A DNA stretch of 44,239 nt from an uncultured Prevotella sp. (GTDB lineage: Bacteria; Bacteroidota; Bacteroidia; Bacteroidales; Bacteroidaceae), in assembly GCA_945833995.1 (NCBI GenBank), contig CAMAGM010000004.1, forward strand, positions 1-44,239, written 5' to 3'. Position numbers and translations under genes: made by a program. The first letter of the stretch is position 1, and the number at the start of each line of letters is the position of its first letter. Shown here in pieces: positions 33,512 to 42,552 of this stretch. Below the pieces are notes generated by a model, which had not been told where the DNA came from, ran no database searches, and saw nothing but the letters and a program-made list of their open reading frames with translations.

Positions 33512-35245
33512 TCACATCAGCTTCTTATACTTATCTCCCTCAGACACAATCAGTTCCGAAGCCTTCCAGTTCTTTATTATCTGCTTGATGGCATTGTCGG
33601 TCACGTCGGGTCCCTTCACCTTCTTTGCCTCCATTGCCAATTCCGCATGCGAGAACACCTGCGGCAACCTCGAATAGATGCTGTCGTTCTTGCCTCTTAT
33701 CACTCTCAGTCCCACTTTTATTCTCTCCTCGCTCTTCCTGTAAGCGTTTTCAAGCTTTTCGCGGAAGAAATAAAGGTCATTGTCGATGATGTAGTCGGCA
33801 ACCACCTTGTATGTCTCCATCATTGCTGGAGTCTGTTCGCGCTTCATCATCTTCTGCAGCAAGTCGGGGTCGTTCTTCAGCATCTCCTCAGCCCTGTCAA
33901 CACCATGCTTCTTTATCAGCTTCTCAGCCACGGCACACATCATAATGCAGCACACGACCCTCATGCTTATCACATGGTCTCGCATCCTGGCACGCCCAAG
34001 CACTTTATCATTGTTTTTCAGAGCCTCAATCCTTATGCCTTCCGTCCAGTCGTCGCTTGCCTTGTCCAACTTAGGCAGAATCAAGTCGCCCTTCATTGCC
34101 CTCAGCACCCTTGCCACGCTCTTTATGTTCTCCACTTCCGATTCCTTCAGTGTCACGGCATTTGTCTTTGGCAGATAAGTGTTGTCGGGCATACATCCGA
34201 GGGCAAGTCTGCTCTGCAGGCCGTCCGTATATTGGGTCATAAATCTCATTAGGGCATCGTCTGTACCCGTGATGGCAACGTTCCACTTAAGATTCTTGCG
34301 ATGACATTTCGCTGCGTCAGACGACTTTGCGCGTTTGTAGAACTCTGCTGCATCAAATGCCTTTCTTAGCATCACCGACAACATGACTTTGTCTCCGCCA
34401 CTCCATTTGCCGTTGATTTCGTCAATCTCGTCACTCACTGATATGGCATGCTCAGACTTCAGGTTATCCAAACCCTCCGCTACGTTTGCCAAAGTATTGT
34501 TGAGAGGAATGAGCCTGTATGGCAGGTCAGGCTTCTCAGGCTGTTCTTTAGAGTTCTTTTTCAGCTTCATCTGTCTGTCGTATTCCCTCTCCTTCTCCTC
34601 CAACAGTTCATCCTCAGCAGCCAATGAGCTTACCCAGATGTGATAAAGAGTAATCAAACCGCTCTTGTTACTGCCCGATTGACCTATAATGAAAACAATC
34701 AGGTTCAACCAGTTGAACAACGCGTCGATTCTCAGTCGCACATTTGTGGCAAGACCGCCAACCAGCGCACTTACGAATAATATCATCTGCAATACGCACG
34801 TATTTCCCACCAGCTTTGCCGACTCTCTGAATCCCATCGGCAGCAACCTCTGGGGTATTCTCTTGTAGTATATCAGTGCGTCATCGAGCTGCATACCCTC
34901 GATGGCTTCTTTGATGTTCTTGTTATACACATTCTCGCCATACAGGATGTTCAGCACATCTCTCAGCCTCGACGGCATCTGCGTCTGCTTGGCGCTCACC
35001 GCAGCGTTAATCTTCTGCGCCTTCATCTCCTCGCTCATGCCCTCGTAGGTCGGTATGATCTTCATCAGCAAGTTGGCGTCATTATTGGCAATGTTTCTCA
35101 GTGCCATCGCCAGTTCATACGTCCTGGTGGAGGAGTCAGCCGCTGTTGGCTGACTCCCGTTATAATACACCTCGCTCCACTTGTCCACAATCATGTCGTA
35201 GGGCAACGCACCGTACATCGGTCTTTCATTGTTCGTTATTTCCAT
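33512..35245 (-). CDS. DUF3987-like ATPase/helicase-type protein of a mobile element
   Basis: A 577-residue protein. A helical N-terminal region (1-185) precedes a P-loop-like segment IIGQSGSNKSGLITLYH (about 188-204) and a Walker-B-like ISVSDEIDEINGKWSGGDK (about 270-288). The C-terminal region (from about 470) is helical, ending with a winged-helix-like DNAIKQIIKNWKASELI stretch. This layout matches DUF3987 proteins, which sit beside CHC2/TOPRIM primases in Bacteroidetes mobile elements and probably act in their replication. The Walker A is unusual (GQSGSNKS for GxxxxGKS/T), so ATP hydrolysis is uncertain. It is next to the primase-like gene and one base-pair-scale gap from the small gene at 35253. 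Confidence 0.7.
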   Translation of the reverse strand: MEITNNERPMYGALPYDMIVDKWSEVYYNGSQPTAADSSTRTYELAMALRNIANNDANLLMKIIPTYEGMSEEMKAQKINAAVSAKQTQMPSRLRDVLNILYGENVYNKNIKEAIEGMQLDDALIYYKRIPQRLLPMGFRESAKLVGNTCVLQMILFVSALVGGLATNVRLRIDALFNWLNLIVFIIGQSGSNKSGLITLYHIWVSSLAAEDELLEEKEREYDRQMKLKKNSKEQPEKPDLPYRLIPLNNTLANVAEGLDNLKSEHAISVSDEIDEINGKWSGGDKVMLSVMLRKAFDAAEFYKRAKSSDAAKCHRKNLKWNVAITGTDDALMRFMTQYTDGLQSRLALGCMPDNTYLPKTNAVTLKESEVENIKSVARVLRAMKGDLILPKLDKASDDWTEGIRIEALKNNDKVLGRARMRDHVISMRVVCCIMMCAVAEKLIKKHGVDRAEEMLKNDPDLLQKMMKREQTPAMMETYKVVADYIIDNDLYFFREKLENAYRKSEERIKVGLRVIRGKNDSIYSRLPQVFSHAELAMEAKKVKGPDVTDNAIKQIIKNWKASELIVSEGDKYKKLM

Positions 35246-35252
35246 AAGCCGA

Positions 35253-35558
35253 TTACCCTTTCTTTAACTCGTTCATCTTCAACTGCACGCCGATAGCCTC
35301 CTGCAGCATCTTCGTCGAGAAGTCCTCCACCGTGGAGGGGTCTATTGCCTTGCTGTGCATCACCATCGTGCCATCGACTTTTCTCACCACCGACAGGAAC
35401 GGCCCGTCATACAGCTTGATGTTCCTCGTTCTCATCGGACGTGGGGCAGCTTCGGCAAACCTCACCTTCTTGCCCTTCTCGTCGATAGTCATCATACCTG
35501 CCATCACCTTGCGCGATGCGCCGCTCAAACACTCGTTCTCTACGACTGTCAGAGCCAT
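35253..35558 (-). CDS. Small protein of unknown function (mobile-element cluster)
   Basis: A 101-residue protein from the ATG at 35558 (MALTVVENECLSGASRK). An alternative ATG at 35579 would overlap the upstream gene by 8 bases. It contains basic segments (KGKKVRFAEAAPRPMRTRNIK) and a C-terminal helix, with no motif I recognise. Its position between a DUF5675-like and a DUF3987-like gene, with short spacing, puts it in the same operon. It could be a DNA-binding accessory factor; this is only a guess from charge and context. Confidence 0.6.
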   Translation of the reverse strand: MALTVVENECLSGASRKVMAGMMTIDEKGKKVRFAEAAPRPMRTRNIKLYDGPFLSVVRKVDGTMVMHSKAIDPSTVEDFSTKMLQEAIGVQLKMNELKKG

Positions 35559-35571
35559 GTTCTTAAATTCT

Positions 35572-35991
35572 CTAACCATTGCTCCAAGTATTTTTAATTG
35601 TTAAATAAATTTCTTTCTCGTCGCCGATTAATTTCATCAGCTTCTCAAGTGCTATGCGGCTCCACATCAGCCTGCCCACATAAAGGTTCTCGCCCACCAG
35701 TATGCATCCCGCAGTGTCCTCCACCGTGTTGCCCGCATGAATCCTGATGCCCTCAAACCCCGGCACTCCCACCAGCAGCGGCAGATAGCGTCCAAACCTT
35801 GGCGACATCGTTGTCACCACGCGGTAAGTCCCCTCAGGCACCGCCGACTTCCCCGGCACTTTCCGTTCGCCGCCCTCATAGTCGCGCCACGCAGGCTCCA
35901 GTGTGTCGCAAATCCTCTCTCCCTTCTCGTCCGTCAGCCGACCGATTGTATAGTCCGGTCGCTTGGCAATTCTTGTCAGTGTAAGTTTCAT
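35572..35991 (-). CDS. DUF5675-like protein
   Basis: A 139-residue protein from the ATG at 35991 ([19 protein letters not shown]). It has [31 protein letters not shown], then [15 protein letters not shown] residues ([22 protein letters not shown]). These are hallmarks of the DUF5675 family, common near phage and mobile-element replication modules in Bacteroidetes and thought to act on cell wall, with conserved His and Cys in IHAGN...GCI. The frame is open to 36075, but that extension is low-complexity (KKKQ) and A/T-rich. It overlaps, or nearly touches, the next gene. Confidence 0.72.
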   Translation of the reverse strand: MKLTLTRIAKRPDYTIGRLTDEKGERICDTLEPAWRDYEGGERKVPGKSAVPEGTYRVVTTMSPRFGRYLPLLVGVPGFEGIRIHAGNTVEDTAGCILVGENLYVGRLMWSRIALEKLMKLIGDEKEIYLTIKNTWSNG

Positions 35992-36146
35992 ACTTTTCGT
36001 TATTTGTTTTTTTTTATTCGTTTCGTGGGACAATTTCCGTTCCGACTGCGAAATTATACAAAAAAAGAATCGCAACCGAACGTTTCCGTCGATTGCGATT
36101 GTAATGCTATATGAATGTTATGTATTTGCGATTATGCTTACAATGA

Positions 36147-36599
36147 TTATTGTATTTTAAGAAGCCTCATTAAGGCTTCAGCTACTCTTAACATGTTGTT
36201 TTCAGTAGCGGAGAGATTGTCGGCGAGAGCATTCCATGTATCAACGCTTCCGTTGAGATGGTTTACCTGAACGTTTCTCCAGTTGTCGTATGTGCATTTA
36301 GTTTTTACATTAATGTTGAGCTTGTCTATCACCTTACAAAAATCCATTTTATTTTGCGGAAAGTTGCATTTAGCAACCAATACGCGATATATTGCCCACC
36401 ATTGCGTACCTGTTGACAATATGCCGTCTGCTTCAAGTTGCTCTATAGACTGCTTTATGGTCTGTGAAGTTGTAGGAAGACTCTTCATTTGTCCTGCCAT
36501 AATAGTTACTGGGGCATGATACTCTGCCCCGTTGATTATCGTACAATTTGCATTCTCATGGAATACCATATTGTATTTATTTGTATAAGTATCTCCCAT
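36147..36599 (-). CDS. Small protein of unknown function
   Basis: A 150-residue protein (MGDTYTNKYNMVFHENANCT...). The first ~35 residues look like beta strands; the rest is helical (SQTIKQSIEQLEADGIL; WWAIYRVLVAKCNFP; the end ALADNLSATENNMLRVAEALMRLLKIQ). No known motif is visible. It lies 11 bases after the recombinase-like gene and shares its promoter at 37164. The coding sequence is more AT-rich than the core genes, which suits horizontal transfer. Confidence 0.6.
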   Translation of the reverse strand: MGDTYTNKYNMVFHENANCTIINGAEYHAPVTIMAGQMKSLPTTSQTIKQSIEQLEADGILSTGTQWWAIYRVLVAKCNFPQNKMDFCKVIDKLNINVKTKCTYDNWRNVQVNHLNGSVDTWNALADNLSATENNMLRVAEALMRLLKIQ

Positions 36600-36610
36600 A
36601 ATACATTTTG

Positions 36611-37141
36611 TTAGTTGTTATATATAACGCTGTTGCTTTCGGTAGCAAAAATTTGTGTGTAATGGCTTTGGCCAGCCGACAAGTATTGGGTATTTGTCTT
36701 CATTCTATTTTTCTGCTCTTCTGATAGATTTATGCCGTTGTCGTAGCAAAGGAGCCTTATTGCCTCGTTCATGATGATGGCGTGGGCAGCAGTGTCCTGA
36801 CAAGCAATGCTGTCTATCATCTGGTCTATGGTGAATGTGCTTTTCTTGAGTGACTCTTTCTTTATGCGGCTTTCGTTAAACGGTATGAACCTTCGTAAGG
36901 TGGACTTGAAATTATAAATGGCTTTTGGTGTTTTGTAGGGTTTGTTTTTCTTTTGCCATACCTTTATCTTTTCCACTATTTCGTTCATTCCTGCTTCATC
37001 AACTAAAGTCTCAATGCCAAATTTCTCCATTAACCAACTGGACCACGACAAATAGTTTTTGCGTGAACGTTCGCCTAAGCCCTGTATTCTGACAAGGTAG
37101 GTTCCAAACTCGTTGATTATGTCCTCTTGTTCTTTAGTCAT
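36611..37141 (-). CDS. Protein resembling the N-terminal core-binding domain of tyrosine recombinases, no catalytic domain
   Basis: A 176-residue protein. Residues 8-95 (EFGTYLVRIQGLGERSRKNYLSWSSWL, then IYNFKSTLRRFIPF) look like the SAM-like four-helix domain that lets tyrosine recombinases grip DNA. That domain is also fused to some restriction nucleases. Nothing like the catalytic R-H-R-Y domain follows: the last 80 residues are a helical tail ending SNSVIYNN. It is either a stand-alone DNA-binding protein or a shortened recombinase. It has its own promoter and is the first gene of a two-gene operon next to a C5 methyltransferase. Confidence 0.55.
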   Translation of the reverse strand: MTKEQEDIINEFGTYLVRIQGLGERSRKNYLSWSSWLMEKFGIETLVDEAGMNEIVEKIKVWQKKNKPYKTPKAIYNFKSTLRRFIPFNESRIKKESLKKSTFTIDQMIDSIACQDTAAHAIIMNEAIRLLCYDNGINLSEEQKNRMKTNTQYLSAGQSHYTQIFATESNSVIYNN

Positions 37142-37163
37142 AATGAGATTATTATTTCTGCTA

Positions 37164-37194
37164 CAAAAGTAATAAGAAATTTTAAATTGACAAA
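37164..37194 (-). promoter_or_regulatory. Promoter of the two-gene operon 37141-36147
   Basis: On the minus strand TTTG (37191-37194), 19 bases, TACTTTTG (37164-37171), 22 bases before the ATG. Confidence 0.7.
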
Positions 37195-37242
37195 GAACAA
37201 GAGGACTTTTTTTAAATTTATTGTAAAATATGCATGTCTTTC

Positions 37243-38304
37243 TTAGTTTTCAACTTCTATGAAACCCAAAGAACGGATTATGGCTTGGGCAATGTTATAT
37301 GCCAACAGTGGAGGTACGGCATTGCCAATCTGACGGAACTGTGACTTCTTTGGCACTTTCGAGAAAACAAAAGAGTCAGGAAACGACTGTAGCCTTGCCA
37401 ATTCACGAGCCGTGAGCGTACGGTTCTCTATCGTATGTATTGCCGCATTGCCATGGTTGTCCTTTATCGTGAACGAAGGCCTGTTCCATATAAGTTTCCT
37501 TGCTGAGTCACGTCTGTTATACATGCTTTCGCCTTCGGCAAGCGCTTTCATTCTTTCCACTGTTGATGGGCTGTGATGCGCTGGCTCGTGGCTTAGCGAT
37601 GGCGAGCATGCGTGTCCAACAAGGTCGCCGATTGCGTCGGCAACGGTCACATAGTTCCCTGGTGAATGGGTAGGCTCAGGGAAGATTATGGGCGCACCTG
37701 TGCGTGTTCCTATGAATATGGCTCTTTCGCGTTGTTGTGCAACTCCGTAGTCAGTAGCCTTGAGCACCCTCATCTCCATCCTGTAGCCAGCTTCCTTGAA
37801 CTTGGCTATGACGACGTCAGCTGCCTTGTTTCGCCCGCTCACAATGCCCTTAACGTTCTCTATCATCACCATCGGAGGCAATATGGTTTTGACAATCTCC
37901 AAGAATTCCAAGAACAGTCTATTTCGCGGGTCGTCTTGCATTAGTTTCCCTGACGTGGAGAAGCCTTGACATGGCGGGCCGCCAATGATGATGTCAACCT
38001 TATGACCGCGCGCCAACCTCATAATTTCGGCTTTCACATCCTCCTGAGTTATGTCTCCCTCCACTATTGGCGAATCGAAGTTCTCACGGAAGGTTGTGCA
38101 TGCGTCGTGGTCGAAGTCGCAAGAGGCGAGGAATCTAAACCCTGCCGCTGAGAAACCATATTCAAGTCCTCCGCAACCGGAAAATAGTCCAATGGCGTTG
38201 TAGTGTGTCTCTCGGTTCTCAATATGCCTTGGCGATGCGTCCAGCACCCCAGGCGTGTTAAACTGAATTGTTGTTGTTTTTGTCATAAACAAGTTGCAGG
38301 ACAT
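37243..38304 (-). CDS. DNA (cytosine-5) methyltransferase
   Basis: A 353-residue C5 methyltransferase with motif I (GLFSGCGGLEYGF), motif IV with the catalytic Cys (GGPPCQGFS, about residues 107-115), motif VI (ENVKG), motif VIII (QQRERAIFIG), motif IX (LTARELARLQSFPDSF) and motif X (QIGNAVPPLLA). Between VIII and IX the target-recognition domain is short (about 80 residues, HSPSTVERMKALAEG, then NRPSFTIKDNHGN), so the site is probably simple; I cannot name it. The start could be 38304 or the Met at 38286. It has its own promoter, and no endonuclease of its own is recognisable beside it. It may be solitary or work with the adjacent unknown genes. Confidence 0.93.
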   Translation of the reverse strand: MSCNLFMTKTTTIQFNTPGVLDASPRHIENRETHYNAIGLFSGCGGLEYGFSAAGFRFLASCDFDHDACTTFRENFDSPIVEGDITQEDVKAEIMRLARGHKVDIIIGGPPCQGFSTSGKLMQDDPRNRLFLEFLEIVKTILPPMVMIENVKGIVSGRNKAADVVIAKFKEAGYRMEMRVLKATDYGVAQQRERAIFIGTRTGAPIIFPEPTHSPGNYVTVADAIGDLVGHACSPSLSHEPAHHSPSTVERMKALAEGESMYNRRDSARKLIWNRPSFTIKDNHGNAAIHTIENRTLTARELARLQSFPDSFVFSKVPKKSQFRQIGNAVPPLLAYNIAQAIIRSLGFIEVEN

Positions 38305-38320
38305 TTGAGTCCGACAACTG

Positions 38321-38328
38321 CAAAATTA
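38321..38328 (-). promoter_or_regulatory. -7 box of the C5 methyltransferase gene
   Basis: The minus strand reads TAATTTTG, ending 17 bases before the ATG at 38304. The upstream region is very AT-rich and the -33 box is unclear. Confidence 0.5.
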
Positions 38329-38468
38329 CACAATTATTATTTATATATATTGGTTATTATCAAATGTTTAGGGTAATTTATTTATTATGTAATTAATACT
38401 GATTTTGGATATAATAATCATGGAAATTATATGTAAAAAATAAAATGCAGTCCAATACTTTCAGACAT

Positions 38469-38495
38469 TAAAAAAGGTAGCGTCTTTCGCTACCT
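38469..38495 (-). terminator. Intrinsic terminator after the HIRAN-like gene
   Basis: AGGTAGCG and CGCTACCT (38475-38482 and 38488-38495) form a perfect 8-bp stem with a 5-base loop. On the minus strand six U follow. It lies 34 bases after the stop codon at 38529 and separates this gene block from the downstream methyltransferase. Confidence 0.85.
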
Positions 38496-38528
38496 AAATT
38501 TCATGAAAAGCATTTTATTTGCTCCTGT

Positions 38529-39764
38529 TTACATACTTGAGAGCATTTCTTCTTTCTTTTTCTTTATGGTCATATAAAGATAATCATACTGTCCCTGATA
38601 TTTTTCAGGAACAGTCTTTAATGCCTTGTTGTATATTCTGTCAGTTCCTATATCTCCAAACGAGTCCTTGACAATTCTGTATCTGGCGCAATCCAGCACA
38701 CCACAATCTACAAATGCCTTCATCGTATATCCTGCCTCCTCGTTCATCTTGTCCTTTAGATTTTCGCCAATAAAAATATACCAACTGTTGCGAAAAGAGG
38801 AATTGCCAACGATGTGCTTTAGTATCGGGCAAGGCTCTTTCTTCTCGTTTTTTGGTCTTCCAGGTTTCCTTTTCACATTATTCCCTTTTGCCATCTCCTC
38901 ACGAAGATAGCACAACAAGGCGTATGCCGACACATATTTGTTGAACACCTCTTCCGACATCGTCTCATAGAACACGCGTTGTGGCAACACCTTTGCATTG
39001 CCTTTGGTCAGTCTTGAGGGGAAAGACTCAATCTGATTCACCATTTCTGAAATGCTGAATTGCATCGCATCATGCTTGAACTCACCACGAATCTGCTTCT
39101 TCAATTTCTTTATTATGAAAAAGAATGCCTGCTCTATCGTTTTCTTTGAGTGTAGGGAGCTGCTGATTTCAATCAGTCTTTGCCTTAACGACTTCACCCT
39201 TTCGTCGGGATAGACTTTCAGTAGATTGTCGATAAGATTCTTTTTGTCCCTGAAATCATTCGTGAAGCCATACTTCAAATTATCAACATACTTGTCAAAC
39301 CATGGCTTGATGTTTTCATAGTTTGCCTCTTTGTTGGAAAACATTGCTACAAGATAGTCGGCAGCCTCGTTAAGTTCCTCTATCTCTGTTATGGTGTTGA
39401 ATACCGGACCGCCATATTCCCATTGCGAGTGTATCGCCAGCTTGTCAAGTCTCTTAGGTGTTTCCCCTTCGTATTCCACCTTTGCACTAAGACAGTATCT
39501 ATAATCCGACAGTCCTGTTATCCTCGCCACTGGTGAGATTTTCTGCCGACCGACCAAATCGTAGATACCATCGATCGAGTCCTCCTTTCTCACAAAAGCC
39601 ACATGTCGAGGTAACAGAGCCTTAACAGCCCATGCGTCTGCAGGGTTGTTCCTGTCAAGACAAAGCACCACTCGCTCGCCAATGAAAGCCTCCAAGCCTT
39701 CCTTGACCTGTATGTTATCCTTTTTGTCTTTAATAAAAACTATTGAAAATTGAATTTCAGCCAT
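38529..39764 (-). CDS. HIRAN-like domain protein of unknown function in a restriction-modification block
   Basis: A 411-residue protein. Residues ~1-105 resemble a HIRAN domain (ERVVLCLDRNNPADAWAVKAL, then HVAFVRKEDSIDGI), a fold that binds DNA ends or single-stranded DNA in helicases and nucleases. The remainder is helical and basic, with KKLKKQIRGEFKHDAM, the AT-hook-like KRKPGRPKNEKKE (about residues 293-305) and a K-rich end. No nuclease or ATPase motif is visible. It lies 49 bases downstream of the HpaII-like gene in the same direction and ends at a strong terminator, so it probably belongs to that operon. A DNA-binding accessory or control role is inferred. Confidence 0.6.
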   Translation of the reverse strand: MAEIQFSIVFIKDKKDNIQVKEGLEAFIGERVVLCLDRNNPADAWAVKALLPRHVAFVRKEDSIDGIYDLVGRQKISPVARITGLSDYRYCLSAKVEYEGETPKRLDKLAIHSQWEYGGPVFNTITEIEELNEAADYLVAMFSNKEANYENIKPWFDKYVDNLKYGFTNDFRDKKNLIDNLLKVYPDERVKSLRQRLIEISSSLHSKKTIEQAFFFIIKKLKKQIRGEFKHDAMQFSISEMVNQIESFPSRLTKGNAKVLPQRVFYETMSEEVFNKYVSAYALLCYLREEMAKGNNVKRKPGRPKNEKKEPCPILKHIVGNSSFRNSWYIFIGENLKDKMNEEAGYTMKAFVDCGVLDCARYRIVKDSFGDIGTDRIYNKALKTVPEKYQGQYDYLYMTIKKKKEEMLSSM

Positions 39765-39813
39765 AATTTAATGTCAATATATTTTGGGGGTTGCCTAAGC
39801 AAGAACTCTTGCA

Positions 39814-41034
39814 TCACGTCCAGCGTATCTGAAAGTTCAATTTTATCTCCAACTTTCCTTCTCCGTTGCGGTAGAGCACGCAATAAGGCTTGCGCTGGAA
39901 GCCTTTGGGGTTGCCGTCCTTGTCCTTCGCCATTTTCGACGATGCTGGAGTGTCAAATTTCGTGTTCTCGAGCAAGTGTCTTCTTACCATTCCCATGTCG
40001 TAGAAATGGTAGCACACCAGTTCACCGTTCTCCTTCACCACGATGTAGCCGTTTGCCTCGTTCTCGCCGTTGTATTGTTTGGAAGGATACATGCCCAAGG
40101 CTGAGGCCACGAGCAGTTTTGTCATTTTCTCTATGTAGAACTGCTCACGGTTGGCGCAGCAGTAACCTAGCGGATTGTCTTCTGCCACTTTCGCAGCCAA
40201 ATCCCTTACCATGCTAATCCTTTCAGAACTGAAATACTTAAGCACACATGAAGCAAGCACCGTAGGCAGGCCATAGTCGATGAGCTGCAGGTTACACATG
40301 AACATTTGGCTGTCGAATGCCTTGAACTCGATGCTTGCCCCCTTTGCATAAATGGCTTGCAGTCGCCGTTTCAGCTTAGAGTTGCCTGTAATGGAGTTTA
40401 TCTCTTCTATCTCGGCATCACTGAGGTCGCAGCCTTTTACGGAGTAGGTTATTAATGTTGCGTCGCTTGTGTTGAGCAAGGTTGGCGCACCTCCTATGAG
40501 CGACTTTATACTGAAGGCAACTACAGGTCTGCGGCCAACGACGGCGTCGTAAAGATGTATCGTTATGTCTGCCTTATGGTCAGCATCGCGTTTTATGTTC
40601 TTGCAGTGTATCTTCTTCATAAAGGCTTCGTTGGCTGCACTTGTCTTGAACGAGCGACCTCGTCCGTTAATAATGTCGTTAAGAAGTTGTTCCGATGCTG
40701 CCACGAAATTGTCTGACGTCAGTTTCATAACAAGTTCTCCATTTTCATAAATGGCAATGGTTTTCGTGCTTCTATCGTCTGGACGTTCGTTGTCCTCTAT
40801 CTCATATCGATAGTCGTTCTTGCCCTTCCTCAATTGTTCTTCTCTAAGGATTTGAAGTATAGGATAGTATGAGTTTGGCTTTTTGTTGTACGACTCGTCT
40901 CCATCGTACAATCTGCCATCAGCCAGGAGTTTGAACATGGTGTATATTTCCGACCATTCGCCTTTGTTGGCTGATGTCTGCGATACTTGGTCACCTGATT
41001 CCTGCTCAAGCTTGTCAAAAAAGAAAAAAAACAT
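39814..41034 (-). CDS. HpaII-family type II restriction endonuclease
   Basis: A 406-residue protein whose conserved N-terminal block KGEWSEIYTMFKLLADGRLY (residues 24-43) followed by YYPILQILREE is the signature of the HpaII family, which cuts CCGG. A PD-(D/E)xK-like core may be D156 (KADITIH) with S175-x-K177 (VVAFSIKSLIGG). Length exceeds HpaII itself by some 45 residues. It overlaps the methyltransferase stop by one base (TAATG), so translation is coupled and modification is made first. The start codon is followed by eight T, C, then six T (MFFFFFDK), a slippery tract ahead of the conserved fold. Specificity is inferred from family resemblance only. Confidence 0.82.
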   Translation of the reverse strand: MFFFFFDKLEQESGDQVSQTSANKGEWSEIYTMFKLLADGRLYDGDESYNKKPNSYYPILQILREEQLRKGKNDYRYEIEDNERPDDRSTKTIAIYENGELVMKLTSDNFVAASEQLLNDIINGRGRSFKTSAANEAFMKKIHCKNIKRDADHKADITIHLYDAVVGRRPVVAFSIKSLIGGAPTLLNTSDATLITYSVKGCDLSDAEIEEINSITGNSKLKRRLQAIYAKGASIEFKAFDSQMFMCNLQLIDYGLPTVLASCVLKYFSSERISMVRDLAAKVAEDNPLGYCCANREQFYIEKMTKLLVASALGMYPSKQYNGENEANGYIVVKENGELVCYHFYDMGMVRRHLLENTKFDTPASSKMAKDKDGNPKGFQRKPYCVLYRNGEGKLEIKLNFQIRWT

Positions 41035-42371
41035 TATAGTGCCTCCTTGTTCCTTAAAGTTGTTAGTATTTCCTCTGCCGTAGCCTGAATTGCAGGCACG
41101 GCAACACTGTTGCCGAATTGCTTGTATGCCGATGCGTCAGCAACAACTATCTTGAACGTATCGGGATAACCTTGAAGCCTTGCCCATTCCCTGGGTGTCA
41201 TCTTGCGTATGCCATCCGTGTTTACCGTTCCCTTGATGTTCGTGGTAGGAGTAAGATCTGTTTGCCGCTTGTCTATCACAAGGTTCCTCTCACGCCCCAT
41301 GCCTCCAACTACTATTGCATTGGCTATTCCATCGTCAGCAATTATCTCATACCCGAAACCGTTTCCCTTGGCAGCATGTCGGGCTTTGTGGTTTACAAGG
41401 GTCTGAACGTATGTCGTTGACAGATAGTATTTCGCAGGCACAGGCTGTTCCTCTCTTACGTCAATCCACCTCCTCGTCACCTCGTGCTGCTCAGGATAAG
41501 AAAACTCGTCCTTGCTAATGCCAAGGTCTTTGCGGAAGCCAACGATATATATTCTCTCTCGGTGCTGTGGGACGCCGAAATACATGGCATTGACAATCTG
41601 CGGCTCGGGCACCGTGTAGCCAACCTCGTCAAGTGTGTTTAGGATGGTTTTCAGAGTCTTGCCCTTGTCATGGATAGCAAGTCCCTTCACATTCTCCAAG
41701 AAGAAAGCCTTGGGTTGAAATCTACGTAGAATCTCCGCAACATCAAAGAACAGTGTTCCACGAGTTTCCTCAAATCCCAGCCTTCGCCCTGCAAGTGAGA
41801 ACGCCTGGCAAGGGAAACCGGCGCAAAGTATGTCAAAACCCTTTGGGATGTTGCGTTTGGTCTCTTCTTTGGTGATGTCACCGAAGGGAATGTCGCCATA
41901 GTTGGCATAATAAGTACGCCTTGCCTGCTCGTCCCATTCGGAGGAGAAAGTGCATTGCCCGCCAAGGTTCTGAAAAGCCATGCGGAAGCCGCCGATGCCA
42001 GCAAAGAGGTCGATGAACTTGAACTTTGGATTCCTCGGTGTTTGGAATGGCGCTTCGGACAAGTCGGGGAAAAGAAATTGCTGGCGGGCAGTCAATGGCT
42101 CAGAAACCATGCCCTCGTAGTCTTTGGCTTCCTGTTGATTGCCTTTTATGAATCCGCACCAAAGCTCAAGCAATCCCTCTGCCCTGTCGGCATAGGGTAA
42201 AGTAATGCCTTTGTCCCTCAGCTGCAAATAGTGAGTGACGTATGCAGCCTGGTCAATGAATGGTATGATGTTTCCATCCTCGTCCAACGCCTCATTGCCA
42301 TAGACCTCCAATCGGTCTGCCCGTTTCTTGCAGAAGTCGAAGAGAGAGAAGGGTTTATTATGATTTGCCAT
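41034..42371 (-). CDS. DNA (cytosine-5) methyltransferase, HpaII-type partner
   Basis: A 445-residue protein. An N-terminal ~105-residue extension precedes motif I (FIDLFAGIGGFRMAF), motif IV (AGFPCQAFS), motif VI (FLENVKGL), motif VIII (QHRERIYIVGF), motif IX (MTPREWARLQGYPD) and motif X (YKQFGNSVAVPAI). The target-recognition domain (about 300-375) includes KGNGFGYEI and VVGGMGRERNLVID, like CCGG-type methyltransferases. It protects the host from the coupled endonuclease. It begins 80 bases after a near-ideal promoter. It is the first gene of the leftward operon methyltransferase, endonuclease, HIRAN-like protein. Confidence 0.93.
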   Translation of the reverse strand: MANHNKPFSLFDFCKKRADRLEVYGNEALDEDGNIIPFIDQAAYVTHYLQLRDKGITLPYADRAEGLLELWCGFIKGNQQEAKDYEGMVSEPLTARQQFLFPDLSEAPFQTPRNPKFKFIDLFAGIGGFRMAFQNLGGQCTFSSEWDEQARRTYYANYGDIPFGDITKEETKRNIPKGFDILCAGFPCQAFSLAGRRLGFEETRGTLFFDVAEILRRFQPKAFFLENVKGLAIHDKGKTLKTILNTLDEVGYTVPEPQIVNAMYFGVPQHRERIYIVGFRKDLGISKDEFSYPEQHEVTRRWIDVREEQPVPAKYYLSTTYVQTLVNHKARHAAKGNGFGYEIIADDGIANAIVVGGMGRERNLVIDKRQTDLTPTTNIKGTVNTDGIRKMTPREWARLQGYPDTFKIVVADASAYKQFGNSVAVPAIQATAEEILTTLRNKEAL

Positions 42372-42450
42372 TTGATGATCCTTAATAATTTATTTTCACT
42401 CAACAAGGTGGTAGTTTATACTATCATGCCCAGTGTAGCTTTACAATATG

Positions 42451-42482
42451 CAAAGATACACCTTTTCCCTGAAATCGCCAAA
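42451..42482 (-). promoter_or_regulatory. Promoter of the HpaII-like restriction-modification operon
   Basis: On the minus strand TTTG (42479-42482), exactly 20 bases, TATCTTTG (42451-42458). It shares the extended -33 context TTTGGYG..TTCA with the promoters at 43470 and 43997. Confidence 0.85.
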
Positions 42483-42552
42483 CTTTCAGCCTTTTTTTTG
42501 AGCTTTTATAGTCAATTTGCCCATTTTGCTTTTGCCCACTTTGCCCGATGAC

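Noticed and set aside
32388..37141. Complete prophage or conjugative element
   Set aside because: There is a primase-like and a DUF3987-like gene, but no integrase catalytic domain, capsid, terminase, relaxase or attachment-site pair in view.
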